From: Taenia hydatigena | Lineage: Eukaryota > Platyhelminthes > Cestoda > Cyclophyllidea > Taeniidae | DNA length: 64,000 nt | NCBI GenBank assembly: GCA_036345935.2 | Contig: JADWOT020000009.1 | Location: 16,852,574 to 16,916,573 of the forward strand | Direction of reading: 5' to 3' | In this document: piece by piece, positions 12,708 to 23,741 of the stretch | How the letters are laid out: every line of letters starts with the position of its first letter | Position numbering within the stretch: position 1 is the first letter of the stretch | Made by a program: the position numbers and the translations under genes | Notes under the pieces: model-generated | Seen by the model: only the letters and a program-made list of their open reading frames with translations | Database searches by the model: none | What the model was told of the DNA's origin: nothing

Positions 12708-14227
12708 TGTAGCGTCCCGAGGCTCCCTCGAAGGCAAAAGAAGGCAGAATGCTAGGGTAGAATATATATATTCAACAGACAGAGGGAAATAAGCTGCTGG
12801 CATGACCGAAAGACCAGCCTACACAGCTAGGGCAGTACGGCCACTTCTGTGACCTTGACCGAAACCAAGAGTTCCAACAAACGAAGTACTGCACTGCTCC
12901 TCTTCTCTTTCGAGCGTCTTCCCTGACGCGCCCCTTCATACACCTCCCGCTTCAGCCATCACAACTTAGTCAGTGCTACAAGAAGCACTTACGAGCTAAC
13001 CACGCCAGTCGCCGACATTCGACGCGATTGAGGCGATGCTTCACACCAACGTCAGTGATCCCTCTTGACAGTGCATTGCACTTCGAGTTTCGTTTGGCTT
13101 GGAAACAAAATTCAGAGTAAGTGGTTCTGTCCGTAGGGAGGCGTCAGCACGCCGATCTCCTTAAGCAAGTATAATAGTGGTAATCTTCGAAACGAAACCT
13201 TCCAGGTGGTCCGTGGCTAGTGTCGCTTCAGTTGTTGATAGCTTTCTTGTAGAACACGGAGAAGGGGTAGATGCCGGAGGTGGACGTCGTTCGTGGCCCA
13301 TCCGTAGCACATGCACTTCTTGCGCACCGCTTCAACATGCCACAAGCGGTAGAGATTGGGATAGAAACCCTGTAGAGTTGGGTTCGCTTTCCGTTGCCAC
13401 CAATGTAGCGCCCCGAGGCTCCTTCGAAGGCAAAAGAAGGCTGAATACTAGGGTAGAATATATATATTCAACAGGCAGGGTAAAATAAGCTGCTGTCATG
13501 GCCTGGAGGCCAGCCCGCGCAGCTAGGGCAGTACGGCCACCTCTGTGACCTTGACCCTAACCGGTAGTTGCAACAACCAAAGTACTACAATTATAGAACC
13601 CCTCTCTCTCTCTACCTTGGTAGACCTCCAGCGTCAACCATCACAATGTAATCAGTGCTGGAAGAAGCACACACGAGCTAATCGTACCAGCCATTAAGAT
13701 TCGAGTTTAAACTGAGGAGGTGCCTGACCTCCACGTCATTAAGCCCTCTTGAGAGTGCGACCATCAGCATACCCATATGGAGACGTTGGAACACTGATCT
13801 CCTTAAGCAGGCATATTATACAAATCTCTGCAACGAAACGTTTCCAGGTGGCTCATGGCAAGTGTCGCTTCAGTTGTTGATAGCTTTCTTGCAGAAAGCA
13901 GACATTAATCTCAGCCCTTCTGTTACGGGGTGTCAGAGATTCTCCCATCTGTAGCACATGCGCTTCATTCCCACCGCTACAGTTTGTCACAAGCGATATA
14001 GATCGAGATGGAAGCCCCATCAAAGTTGGGTCCGCTTTGCACTGCCACCAATGTAGCGTCCCGAGACTTCCTTGAAGGTATGAAACTAGGGCGGAATGTA
14101 TATATTTAGCAGGCAGAGGGAATGGGGCTACTGGTATGCCCCAGGGGCCAGCCAACGCAGCTAGGGCAACTTGGCCACCCGCGTGACTGAAACCGGAACC
14201 GGCAATCAGAACAAACAAATTGTTGCA
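12708..14227 (-). mobile_element. TRIM-like element array: LTR-internal-LTR-internal-LTR
   Basis: Three LTRs sit at 12708-12893, 13404-13589 and 14052-14227 (186, 186 and 176 bp), each starting TGTAGCG. The first two end ACTGCA and ACTACA on the given strand. They enclose two internal regions of about 510 and 460 bp. Read on the minus (sense) strand, each internal region begins one base after the LTR with a primer-binding site TGGTGGCAG (or TGGTGGCAA); the clearest is at 14042-14050, given-strand CTGCCACCA. The first ends in a polypurine tract (12894-12912, sense strand CGAAAGAGAAGAGGAGCAG). No protease, RT or integrase is encoded. An LTR shared by two internal regions is expected from unequal recombination between LTRs. 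Element size is about 0.85 kb. Confidence 0.88.
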
Positions 14228-14299
14228 AGGAGCGCAGCGCATCATTGCACATTAAAGCACAAAAAATGAGATATTTGCTTAAATTTTATGGGAATTTCC

Positions 14300-14690
14300 C
14301 TAACTTACCTGCTAAGGGAGATCAGTGTTCTAAGGTGTCCCTATGGATAAGCTGATGGTCGACAAAACCTCTTACTCTGAACTTCCAAGTCCAGTTACAT
14401 CGTTAAGAGGAATTGATAACGTGTTGGTCAAGTATCTCCTCGATGAATGGCACGATTAGCTCGTGGGCGCCTCTTTCAACACTGACGAGGAAGGTATGCC
14501 AAGAAGAGGATTGAGAACGAAGCTCGAAAGTAGAGAAGGGCTATCCAATGCTTTGTTTGTTTGGACTGCTGATTTTGGTTTCGGTGACTTAGGTAGTCAG
14601 ATATCCCTAGCCGCGTGGGCTGGTCTCCGGGCCATGGCCAGTAGTCCCAATCCCTCTATTCGCTAAATACATATATATATTCTTCCCCCT
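14300..14690 (+). mobile_element. 3' part of a TRIM-like element, opposite orientation
   Basis: From about 14300 the sequence reads AGATCAGTGTTCTAAGGTGTCC and CTCTTACTCTGAACTTCCAAGTCC, the internal domain in + orientation. A purine run (GCTCGAAAGTAGAGAAGGG) follows, then an LTR from about 14550 (ATGCTTTGTTTGTTTGGACT) to about 14690. The LTR lacks its normal CGGGACGCTACA end. It lies head-to-head with the minus-strand array that ends at 14227. Confidence 0.78.
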
Positions 14691-16290
14691 TTTTGTCTTT
14701 AAGAAATTTTTGAAACGCTATGACGCAGGCGTTTAAAAAAAATTTAAGATCTTTAAGTGACACAACAGTTTCAACGTTTGAAATCTTGCGTCAAGTGATT
14801 GAATGCAGGTTGTGGAATCCGATCATACTACTAACAAAGTTTAAGTAGAAATTTTAATCGAAAAAATGTCATCATCAAAGCCAACAAATTGGGTGACTAA
14901 AAATGCAGTATTCAAGGCTCAGCATTTGTCAGCCGCAAGAATTCATATACGATTAGTTTTTAAAAAGTTTCGCAGAGTACTACTGTTTCGCGACTCGAAA
15001 TTCCGGAAAGAAATTGGTATAGCTTACACTTCATTAATATACCAGCTTCCTTTTTCCTACCGTGCTGTATTGTTCCATCCACTTAAACCTCGCAAGCCCT
15101 ACAGCTCTGACGAAATTAAAATTGGCATGTTTAAATTAAGTCACCATAATGCGCCGGCAACAAATTATGCTCATCGCAAATCAACCACTTTTTTTAATTA
15201 CATTTGTTTAAACCAGTTATATAGCACTCGATAAAACCTTTTTATACATATTTTTCCTTAGTAAACGTCTTCCTATTTTCTTCAAATTTTTTGTTGGCAG
15301 CCAAATTAATTTGAATTAGAAGTGGAGGATTATTTGACGGATTTATCAACCCAACCGACTAAAAAAATTCTCTATTCAATGTAGTGTTTTGCGACTGCAA
15401 TTCTCACCTTTGATATGGGCGCAATAATTCACAATTGAAAGACAACTGACTAGGGGTCATAAACTCGTGCTGAACCAAAAATAGCCAAGGCGTCTTCAGT
15501 TTCACTTTCTCCTGAACCCAACACGTTTCATTTTCCTTTCTTACGAATTTCGTGGGTGGCAAAAATGGTTGGAGGGAAAATTAGCGCCACTTTATTCCAA
15601 TTTCGCCTTCTTCGTCCCGCAGTCACTCAAAAGGTTTCGTAGTTAGTCCAATTAGGTGATCACCAGAAAGGTAATAACATCAACAACAACAGCAGCAGCA
15701 ACTGTGCTATGCTTTCCACTTGAAGGTGGTTAGTGTTTTTGTGGGCAGCTCTAAGACCACGGAGTAGAAGGAATGCTGCAGGGGAAAATGTCACGATTAC
15801 ATAGTGCAAATAAACTCTCTGTTCTCTCTATGTGATAGAAAATGTGCACCATCGTCTAAACATTCTCCACTCCTCCTTGCTACACAGTACATTCCGACTT
15901 TGCTTAGAAATATAACAGGATTTACAAATTTTATTTAAAACTTGAGTTGCGATTTAAGAGCAGGAGAATAAATTACAGTAGTCGGTCCCCAAATTCCCTC
16001 CGATTTGACGATCTATTTGACACCAAAACACAACAACGGAGATGCAGGTTTAAAGGCTGCAGATAAGAATGCACAATGCAAATCACTGTACATGAATTCA
16101 CCTCGACCTTTTTAAGGTCATTAATAGCTTAGCGGATTATGCATTCATTGTGTTGTAGAGGCACTTAAAAGGTTCGGCGAAATCGGTCAAGAGTACACGC
16201 AAGTTCCCATTTAAAATGCTTAATGTAGTCAGAGCTACAGTTTATATTACCTTAATGCATGTCCATTTCAATGATAATTTGGGCTGCCCA
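14691..16290. other. AT-rich intergenic stretch
   Basis: No gene is recognised. A 122-codon open frame at 14866-15234 (+) is basic and has no motif. I consider it chance in AT-rich DNA. Confidence 0.4.
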
Positions 16291-16359
16291 AGTCACTCTG
16301 AAGAAGTCACAGCAGCATAGAAGAAAACAAACTGCAACTGTGGTACTTATGTTCTTTGA

Positions 16360-16565
16360 ATGGGCTTTGCTGGCGAGAAGCGGTGGGACAATTGTTAATC
16401 TGGTCGTGGGCCAACGGAGTCACTTCTCGGAGCCTGAGACGCCCTTGTCCTACATGCTTCAACCGCGCTACTCCATGTCCTTCACTCGGCTTCTAACAAA
16501 GATGTGCAGAAGCAACCAACATTCTCATGGTAGGGTCGGTAGAAGGGAAGAAGTGGCTACAATAA
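16360..16565 (+). mobile_element. Ty3/gypsy-type LTR copy
   Basis: Shares GGCGAGAAGCGGTGGGACAA, the TCTGGTCGTGGGCCAACG and GAGCCTGAGACGCCC blocks, TGTGCAGAAGCAACCAAC and the GGTCGGTAGAAGGGAAGAAG end with the LTRs at 34477-35465. It is preceded by the TATGTTCTTTGAATGGGC segment that also precedes other copies. Confidence 0.75.
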
Positions 16566-16624
16566 GCTCCATAGAAGTGTTTTGGGTCTCCTAAAAATAT
16601 TACGATTTTAGTCATAATTGGAAC

Positions 16625-16770
16625 TAAGCTCCTCCTTGTAGTGCTTATATTCTTCAAACGTGTCCTGTAGGCGAGAGGTGGGAGGACAATTGTTAATCTG
16701 GTCGTGGACCAACGTGGTCGCTTCCCCGAGCCCGAGACACCCTCTCCTTAGAGGAAAGGGAAGAGTCGTC
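16625..16770 (+). mobile_element. Ty3/gypsy-type LTR with internal deletion
   Basis: Begins TGTAGGCGAGAGGTGGGAGG and runs through CTGGTCGTGGACCAACGTGG to GAGCCCGAGACACCCTC. It then jumps directly to the LTR end GGAAAGGGAAGAGTCGTC. The TATA-like and CTAGAAGC segments are deleted. A TRIM-like LTR starts immediately after it. Confidence 0.75.
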
Positions 16771-16973
16771 TGTACTACTTTGTTCGTTTGGACTGCTGGT
16801 GTCGGTCTTAGCCACAGAGGTGAACCTATCGCCCTACCCGCTTAGACTGACCTCAGGGCCATGCCAGCAGCTCATTTTCCTCTGTCCATTGAATATATAT
16901 ATATATATATATGTATGTGCTCTGCCCTGACATTTTGCCTTCATTCGCCTTCAAGGGAGCCTTAAGACTCTAC
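16771..16973 (+). mobile_element. Solo LTR of the TRIM-like family
   Basis: Runs from TGTACTACTTTGTTCGTTTG through a (TA)n core near 16892-16912 to AAGGGAGCCTTAAGACTCTA. It fits the family LTR in + orientation, with an expanded TA run. It abuts a gypsy-type LTR fragment. Confidence 0.85.
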
Positions 16974-16989
16974 GCCGTCTGTGCTTATT

Positions 16990-19350
16990 CCTTTGGTAAA
17001 GAATTAGGTGATACATTTCTACTTCGGTGATCTTAACAAACGAGGCGCTTAAATTTGGCTCCTTTTCAATCCACCGCATAACAAAATGACACCACAACTT
17101 GACAGCACATAATTGCTACAATGAGCAGCGTTTCTTACGTTAAGTAGAACACAAGACAAGCGATTAATGGGGAACTTTTTACACAAGCCTTACGAAGTTT
17201 GAAGAATTTACGAAAACATCCTTCAAAATATGGATGGGAGATAAATTAGTTTATTCTCCTTCTAAGCAATAGTCCGGTTGTCTGGATTCGATTGCATGAA
17301 TTCGTGACTTGCCTAAAGGAGATTTGTATGCATTGACAATTCTGGCAACTTTACTACCTGCAAGAAGGTGGTTGCCACAAAATCAAGTGGACAACCACAA
17401 CTCACCAGTGAAATCTCAAATGTCTTCTCTGCACATCGCCTGAGGAGGACTCTCGTGCTAGTGTTTCATTGAGTAGAACATAAAAGGAATCTACGTAAGT
17501 CTTAACCCTCGAAACAGGTGGCGAGGATCAAATGCTCCACCTTCGAGAGAGGCGAAGACTTTTAGTGGACTTCGACTTACACAATTTTTGAACATTCATC
17601 GTCTTCCTTGGAAGCAAGTTCTCTAATGTTTATGTTCTTCAAATGCGCCTAGTTAACGAAAGGTAAGGGGAGAATTTTGAGCTGGTCGGAGTCTCTCTCT
17701 TTAAAGCTTGAGACGCAGTTGTCCTAGACACTAGACTCTGCTACCCCATATCCTTCCTCGGCTTATAATGAAAATGCCCAGAAGCAACCTACCTTCTCAT
17801 AGTGAGGGTAGAAGTGGCAAAGAGGAGAGAATGAAAGAACTGTCCACAATAGGCTCCATAGAAGTGTATTGGCTCCCTTAAATATGTAAGGGTTGTAGTC
17901 ATGGTAATTAGAACCAAGCTCCTCCTTGAGTTTGTCCTTCTTAGAAGCAATTTCTGTGAAACTCATGCTCTTTAAATGTGCTTTGTAGGTGGAAGACGGG
18001 ATGGCAATTTTTAAACCTGTCCGTGGACCAACGAGATCAGTCCCAGGAGCTCGAGATCCCCTCGTCCTAGACACTTCGACTCTGTCACTCCAGATCCCTC
18101 CTCCCTTATAAATAAAAGAGTCTAGAAGCAGCCAACCTTCTCATAGTAAGGATAAAAGAAGGGAAGAGGAGGAGAGTGATGCACCATCTACAGCTACAGC
18201 ACATAAGAATTGAGATGCTACAGGTTCGGCTCGGTGGTCACACCGCGCAATGCAAACATAATCCACAACTCACTAGTGAAATCTCAAATGTTTTCTTTAC
18301 ACATCGCTTGAGGAGGACTCTCATGCTAGTGTTTCATTGAGTAGAACATAAAAGGGATCTACGTAAGTCTTAACCCTCGAAACAGGTGGCGAGGATCAAA
18401 TGCTCCACCTTCGAGAGAGGCGAAGACTTTTAATGAACTTCCACTTACACAATTTTCTGAACATTCATTGCCTTCATTGGAAGCAAGTTCTGCAATGCTT
18501 ATGTTCTTTAAATGTTCTTTGTTGGCGAGAGGTGAGAGGAGAATTTTAAGCTGGTCGTAGTCGCTCTTCAAGGCTTGAGACGCCGTTGTCCTAGATACCT
18601 CGACTCTACTGTCCCATATTCTTTCTCAGCTTATAATAAAAATGTCTAGTAACAATATACCTTTTCATGGTGATTGTCGAAGAAGGGAAGAGAAGAGAAT
18701 GAAAGAACTGTCCACAATAAGCTATATATGTAAGGGTTGTAGTCATGGTATTTAGAACTGAGCTCCTCCTTGAGTTTGCCTTTTTTGGAAGCAATTTCTG
18801 TGAAACTAATGCTCTTTGAATGCGCTTTTTAGGCGGGAGGCGGGAGGACGATTTTTAAACCTCTCCGTTGACCTACGTGGTCAATGTTAGGAGCTCGAGA
18901 TCCCCTCATCCTAGACACTTCGACTCTGTCACATTAGATCCCTCCTCCGCCTATAAATAAAAGGGTATAGAAGCATCTAAACTTCTCATAGTAAGGATGG
19001 AAGAAGGGAAGAGGAGGAGAGTGAAGAACCGTCCACAGAAACAGCACATATAAGGTAGTGAGGATCAAATATTCCACCAACCTTCCCAGAACTGATTGAA
19101 TTTCTCCATCGAAAGAGACGAACACTTTTAATGGACTTCGACTTACACAAATTTTTTAACATTCAATGCCTTTCTTGGAAGCAATTTCTGTAATGCTTAT
19201 GTTCTTTAAATGTGCTTAGTTGGCGAGAGTTGGGAGGAGAATTTTAGGCTGGTCATAGTCGCTCTTCAAAGCTTGAGACGCCGTTGTCCTAGATACCTCG
19301 ACTCTGCTGTCCCATATCCTTTCTCATCTTACAATAAAAATGTCTAGTAG
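16990..19350. repeat. Left arm of a 6.4-kb inverted duplication
   Basis: About 2.4 kb that reappears as reverse complement in 20857-23385. Paired positions sum to about 40370: TGAGGAGGAC at 17441-17450 pairs with GTCCTCCTCA at 22921-22930, and the copy near 18309 pairs with 22052-22061. The arm is made of tandem units of about 870 bp. Each unit carries copies of the gypsy-type LTR (for example around 17960-18190 and 18500-18720) plus a shared non-LTR segment. The third unit, near 19000-19100, lacks a few hundred bases present in the right arm. Confidence 0.9.
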
Positions 19351-20856
19351 CAATATGCCTCCTCATAGTGATTGTTGAAGAAGAGAAGAGAAGGAAACAG
19401 AAGAACCGTCTACAACAGGCTTCATAGAAGTGCATTGGTTCTCTTAAAAATATGAAGATTGTAATCATAACAATTGGAACTATGCTTCTGCTTGTACTTA
19501 TGTTTTTTTAAATGTGTTTGCAGACGGGAGAGCGCAGGACAATTTTAGTTGCTCCCCACAGACTTAGAAGCCCTCTTTCTGGCTTACAATAAAAGGGTCT
19601 AGAAGCAGTCAATATTCTCATAGAAAAGGTGGAAGAAGGGAGGAGGAGGAGGAGGAGGAGGAGGGAGAGAGAGGAGGAGGAGGAGGGAGGAGGAGGAGGA
19701 GAGAGGAGGAGAGGAGGAGGTGAGGAGGAGGAGGAGGAGGAGGAGGAGGAGGAGGAGGAGGAGGAGGAGGAGGAGGAGGAGGAGGAGGAGGAGGAGGAGG
19801 AGGAGGAGGAGGAGGAGGAGGAGGAGGAGGAGGAGGAGGAGGAGGAGGACGAGGAAAAGGCGAGGGAAGAACCGCTTACAGCTACAGCACATAGGCTGTA
19901 GCGGAGGTCACACCGCTAAGTGGAAGCACAATCCACAAGACTCTAAGCATCCATCCAATCAGGCTTAAATTTAAGCAAAATTTCAAGGCCTTACACTCGG
20001 GCCAATCCCTGTAGTATAGAAAAAACAAACTGTCACAGGCACATAAAGGCTTGGGAGGCGACTGGTTCGCTCCGGAGGTCACACCACCCAGCGGAGCGGA
20101 AGCACAATCCGCAAGACTTCAAGTGTCCGTCCTGGGGTTAAGCACAATTTCAAGGCCCTACAGTAATGCCAGCCAAACATCCAAGGTTTGGGCTCTTCAA
20201 AATATTAAAGTGTAGGAGCGAGCGACTGAATGGGTGTACCACTTTTGTGAAAAAAAATGCACTTGAAACCTTCCCCTATAAAAATTAATGACAATAATAA
20301 TTCTATCAATTAATGTGAAGACACCCCACATCAGTTTTTATTTTAAAATCTGTTTTTACTGCAAGTTTATTATTTGTGATTAATTCTACATCCATTTGAG
20401 GCCCAAAAAATCGCATTTATTTCACTTTCTCTACCAAATGTGAGCCCATTGATTATGGGGAGAAAGTACACCTCGAGAGGATTGTAAGAGAAAGTGCAGG
20501 AACCTGCCACAGAGCAATGAGGTCACCGATGTCAAATTTGACAGTTTGGGTCAGATGAATGCATTTGAGTTATTGCCAGGCCATTTTAAGACACCCGAGT
20601 AAATGTCATACGGATTCGACCAGAGATTAGGGTGAAGTAATTCATTTTTTACTAATCAGGCATCAGGCTAAGACATCAACATGATGGGAGGGTTAAATTG
20701 GATGCTGTAGCTCGTCACCTTCTGCATGTTATGAATTTCATAACATTTCTTTCAGCTATACTGAAGGTAAAACTCAATAAGCTGGATAAACTCTAAGATC
20801 AGGAATGCTTTTTAATTGCTACAAGTCATAACAATTCATCATGTTCATCATCTTCT
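19351..20856. other. Spacer of the inverted duplication
   Basis: Unpaired centre of the palindrome. It holds a gypsy-type LTR with the (GGA)n expansion (19528-19881). A locally duplicated segment follows, with GGAGGTCACACC, AAGCACAATCC and AATTTCAAGGCC recurring at about 19893-20000 and 20075-20165. From about 20170 to 20850 there is unremarkable AT-rich sequence. No gene is seen. Confidence 0.7.
19632..19851 (+). repeat. (GGA)n polypurine microsatellite inside an LTR
   Basis: About 220 bp of GGA/GAG triplets, nearly pure from 19715 to 19848. Flanking bases are the gypsy-type LTR: GTGGAAGAAGGGA on the left, and GAGGGAAGAACCGCTTACA, the LTR 3' end, on the right. The triplet run therefore expanded from the purine-rich tail of the LTR. 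The poly-Glu, poly-Arg and poly-Leu frames are artefacts. Confidence 0.95.
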
Positions 20857-23385
20857 AGACATTTTTATTATAAGCTGAGGAAAGATATGGGATAGCAGAG
20901 TCTAAGTGTCTAGGAGGACGACGTCTCAGGCTTTGAAGAGCGACTACAACCAGTTTAAAATTCTCCTCCCACCTCTCGCCAACAAAGCACATTTGAAGAA
21001 CATAAGCATTGCAGAACTTGCCTCCAATGAAGGCAACGGATGTTCAAAAAATTGTGCAAGTTAAAGTCCATTAAAAGTCCTCGCCTCTCTCGATGGTGGA
21101 GCATTTGATCCTCTCCACCTGTTTCGAGGGTTAAGATTTAAGCAGATTCCTTTTATGTTCTACTCAATAAAACACTAGCACGAGAGTCCTCCTCAAGCGA
21201 TGTGTAAAGAAGACATTTGAGGTTTCACTAGAGAGTTGTGGATTATGCCTACACTGGGTGGTGTGACCACCGAGCCGAACCTGTAGCATCTCAATTCTTA
21301 TGTGCTGTAGCTGTAGATGGTGCATCACTCTCCTCCTCTTCCCTTCTTTTATCCTTACTATGAGAAGGTTGGCTGCTTCTAGACTCTTTTATTTATAAGG
21401 GAGGAGGGATCTGGAGTGACAGAGTCGAAGTGCCTAGGACGAGGGGGCTCGAGCTCCTGGGACTGACCTCGTTGGTCCATGGACAGGTTTAAAAATTGTC
21501 GTCCCGCCTGTCGTCTACAAAGCACATTCAAATGGCATAAGTTTTACAGAAATTGCTTCTAAGAAAGGCAAACTCAAGGAGGAGCTTAGTTTTAATTACC
21601 ATGACTACAAGCCTTACATATTTAAGAGAGCCAATACACATCTATGGAGCTTATTGTGGACAGTTCTTCCAATCTCTTCTCTTTCCTACTTCTACCCTCA
21701 CTATGAGAAGGCAGATTGCTTCTGGATATTTTCATTATAAGTTGAGGAAAGATATGGGATAGCAGAGTCTAGTGTCTAGGACGACTGCGTCTCAAGCTTT
21801 GAAGAGGGACTACGACCGGCTCAAAATTCTCCCCTTACCTCTCGCCAACAAAGCACATTTGAAGAACATAAGCATTGCAGAACTTGCCTCCAATGAAGGC
21901 AATGAATGTTCAGAAAATTGTGTAAGTGGAAGTTCATTAAAAGTCTTCGCCTCTCTCGAAGGTGGAGCATTTGATCCTCTCCACCTGTTTCGAGGGTTAA
22001 GATTTAAGCAGATTCCTTTTATGTTCTACTCAATAAAACACTAGCACGAGAGTCCTCCTCAAGCGATGTGTAAAGAAGACATTTGAGGTTTCACTAGTGA
22101 GTTGTGGATTATGTTTACATTGGGTGGTGTGACCACCGAGCCGAACCTGTAGCATCTCAACTCTTATGCGCTGTAGCTGTAGATGGTGCGTCACTCTTCT
22201 CCTCTTCTCTTCTTCCATCCTTACTATGAGAAGGTTGGCTGCTTCTAGACTCTTTCATTTATAAGGGGAGGAAGGATCTGGAGTGACACAGTCGAAGTGT
22301 CTAGGATGAGGGGATCTCGAGCTCCTGGGACTGACCTCGTTGATCCACGGACAGGTTTAAAAATTGTCATCCTGTCTTCCGCCTACAAAGCACATTCAAA
22401 GGGCATAAGTTTTACAGAAAATGCTTCCAAGAAAGACAAACTCAAGGAGGAGCTTGGTTCTAATTACCATGACTACAACCCTTGCATATTTAAGAGAGCC
22501 AATACACTTCTATGGAGCCTATTGTGGACAGTTCTTTCATTCTCTTCTCTTCCCTTCTTCCACTCTCACTATGAGAAGGTAGATTGCTTCTGGGCATTTT
22601 TATTGTAAGTTGAGGAAGGATACGGGATAGCAGAGTCTAAGTGTCCAGGAGGACGGCGTCTCAGGCTTTGAAGAGCGACTTCGACCAGCTTAAAATTCTC
22701 CTCTCACCTCTCGCCAACAAAGAACATTTAAAGAACATAAGCATTGCAGAACTTGCTTCCAATGAAGGCAATGAATGTTCAGAAAATTGTGTAAGTGGAA
22801 GTTCATTAAAAGTCTTCGCCTCTCTCGAAGGTGGAGCATTTGATCCTCGCCACCTGTTTCGAGGGTTGAGACTTAAGCAGATTCCTTTTATGTTCTACTC
22901 AATGAAACACTAGTACGAGAGTCCTCCTCAAACGATGTGTAGAGAAGACATTTGAAATTTCACTAGTGAGTTGTAGTTGTCCATTTAATTTTGTGTCACC
23001 CACCTTCTTGCAGGTAGTAAAGTTGCCAGAATTGTCAATGCATACAAATCTCCTTTAGGCAAGTCACGAATTTATGCAATCGAATCCAGACAACTGGACA
23101 ATTGCTTAGAAGGAGAATAAACCAATTTATCTCCCATTCATTTTTTGAAGGGTGCTTTCGTAAATTCTTCAAACTTCGTAAGGCTTGTGTAAAAAGTTCC
23201 CCATTAATCGCTTGTCTTGTGTTCTACTTAACGTAAGAAACGCTGCTCATTGTAGCAATTATGTGCTGTCAAGTTGGGGTGTCATTTTGTTATGCGGTGG
23301 ATTGAAAAGGAGCCAAATTTAAGCGCCTCGTTTGTTAAAATTACCGAAGTAGGAATGTATAACCTATTCTTTATCAAACAAACAA
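20857..23385. repeat. Right arm of the inverted duplication
   Basis: Reverse-complement partner of 16990-19350. It contains three tandem units of about 870 bp, recognised by CACTAGCACGAGAGTCCTCC and variants near 21174, 22040 and 22909. The unique outer ends match too: AGTTCCCCATTAATCGCTTG near 23200 pairs with CAAGCGATTAATGGGGAACT near 17160. This shows that flanking single-copy DNA was duplicated together with the LTR-rich units. Confidence 0.9.
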
Positions 23386-23741
23386 GCTAGTCATGAAGTT
23401 CACTTCCACATATCTCTGGAGAAAATAAAGGCAACCATCTCGGGGACTTTTCTAACAATGTCGAGGTGAATCTATTCACTCGGCTGGTTGCCAATTGAAA
23501 TGAACCGGAAGGTGATGCGACGTTTCCGCGTGGATAAGAAATATAGACTTTATGAAGATATTTTAGTCCCATAGAGTGATTTCATCTTGGTTGTAATCAG
23601 TTGGTAACCACCAAGCATTTCTAAGGCAATGAGTGGGTCTGAGGACTACCATACATACAAGTGACTAGTAAAGTAATAGCACACTTACTCTTTGCATATT
23701 TTTAGCTTCGAGTCGTTACAAATTCGAAAACAATCTTAATC
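23386..23741. other. Short intergenic stretch
   Basis: Lies between the right palindrome arm and the next TRIM-like element. Nothing is recognised. Confidence 0.4.

Noticed and set aside
13853..14245. 130-codon minus frame as an independent gene
   Set aside because: It lies within the TRIM-like array and shares sequence with the frame at 39391-39675. It is reported only as a property of the element.
14866..15234. 122-codon + frame as a gene
   Set aside because: AT-rich, no motif, no splice or repeat context; expected by chance.
16259..16594. 111-codon + frame
   Set aside because: Most of it is a gypsy-type LTR copy.
19599..19968. Poly-Leu, poly-Glu and poly-Arg open frames of 82-97 codons
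   Set aside because: They are translations of the (GGA)n microsatellite in different frames, not proteins.
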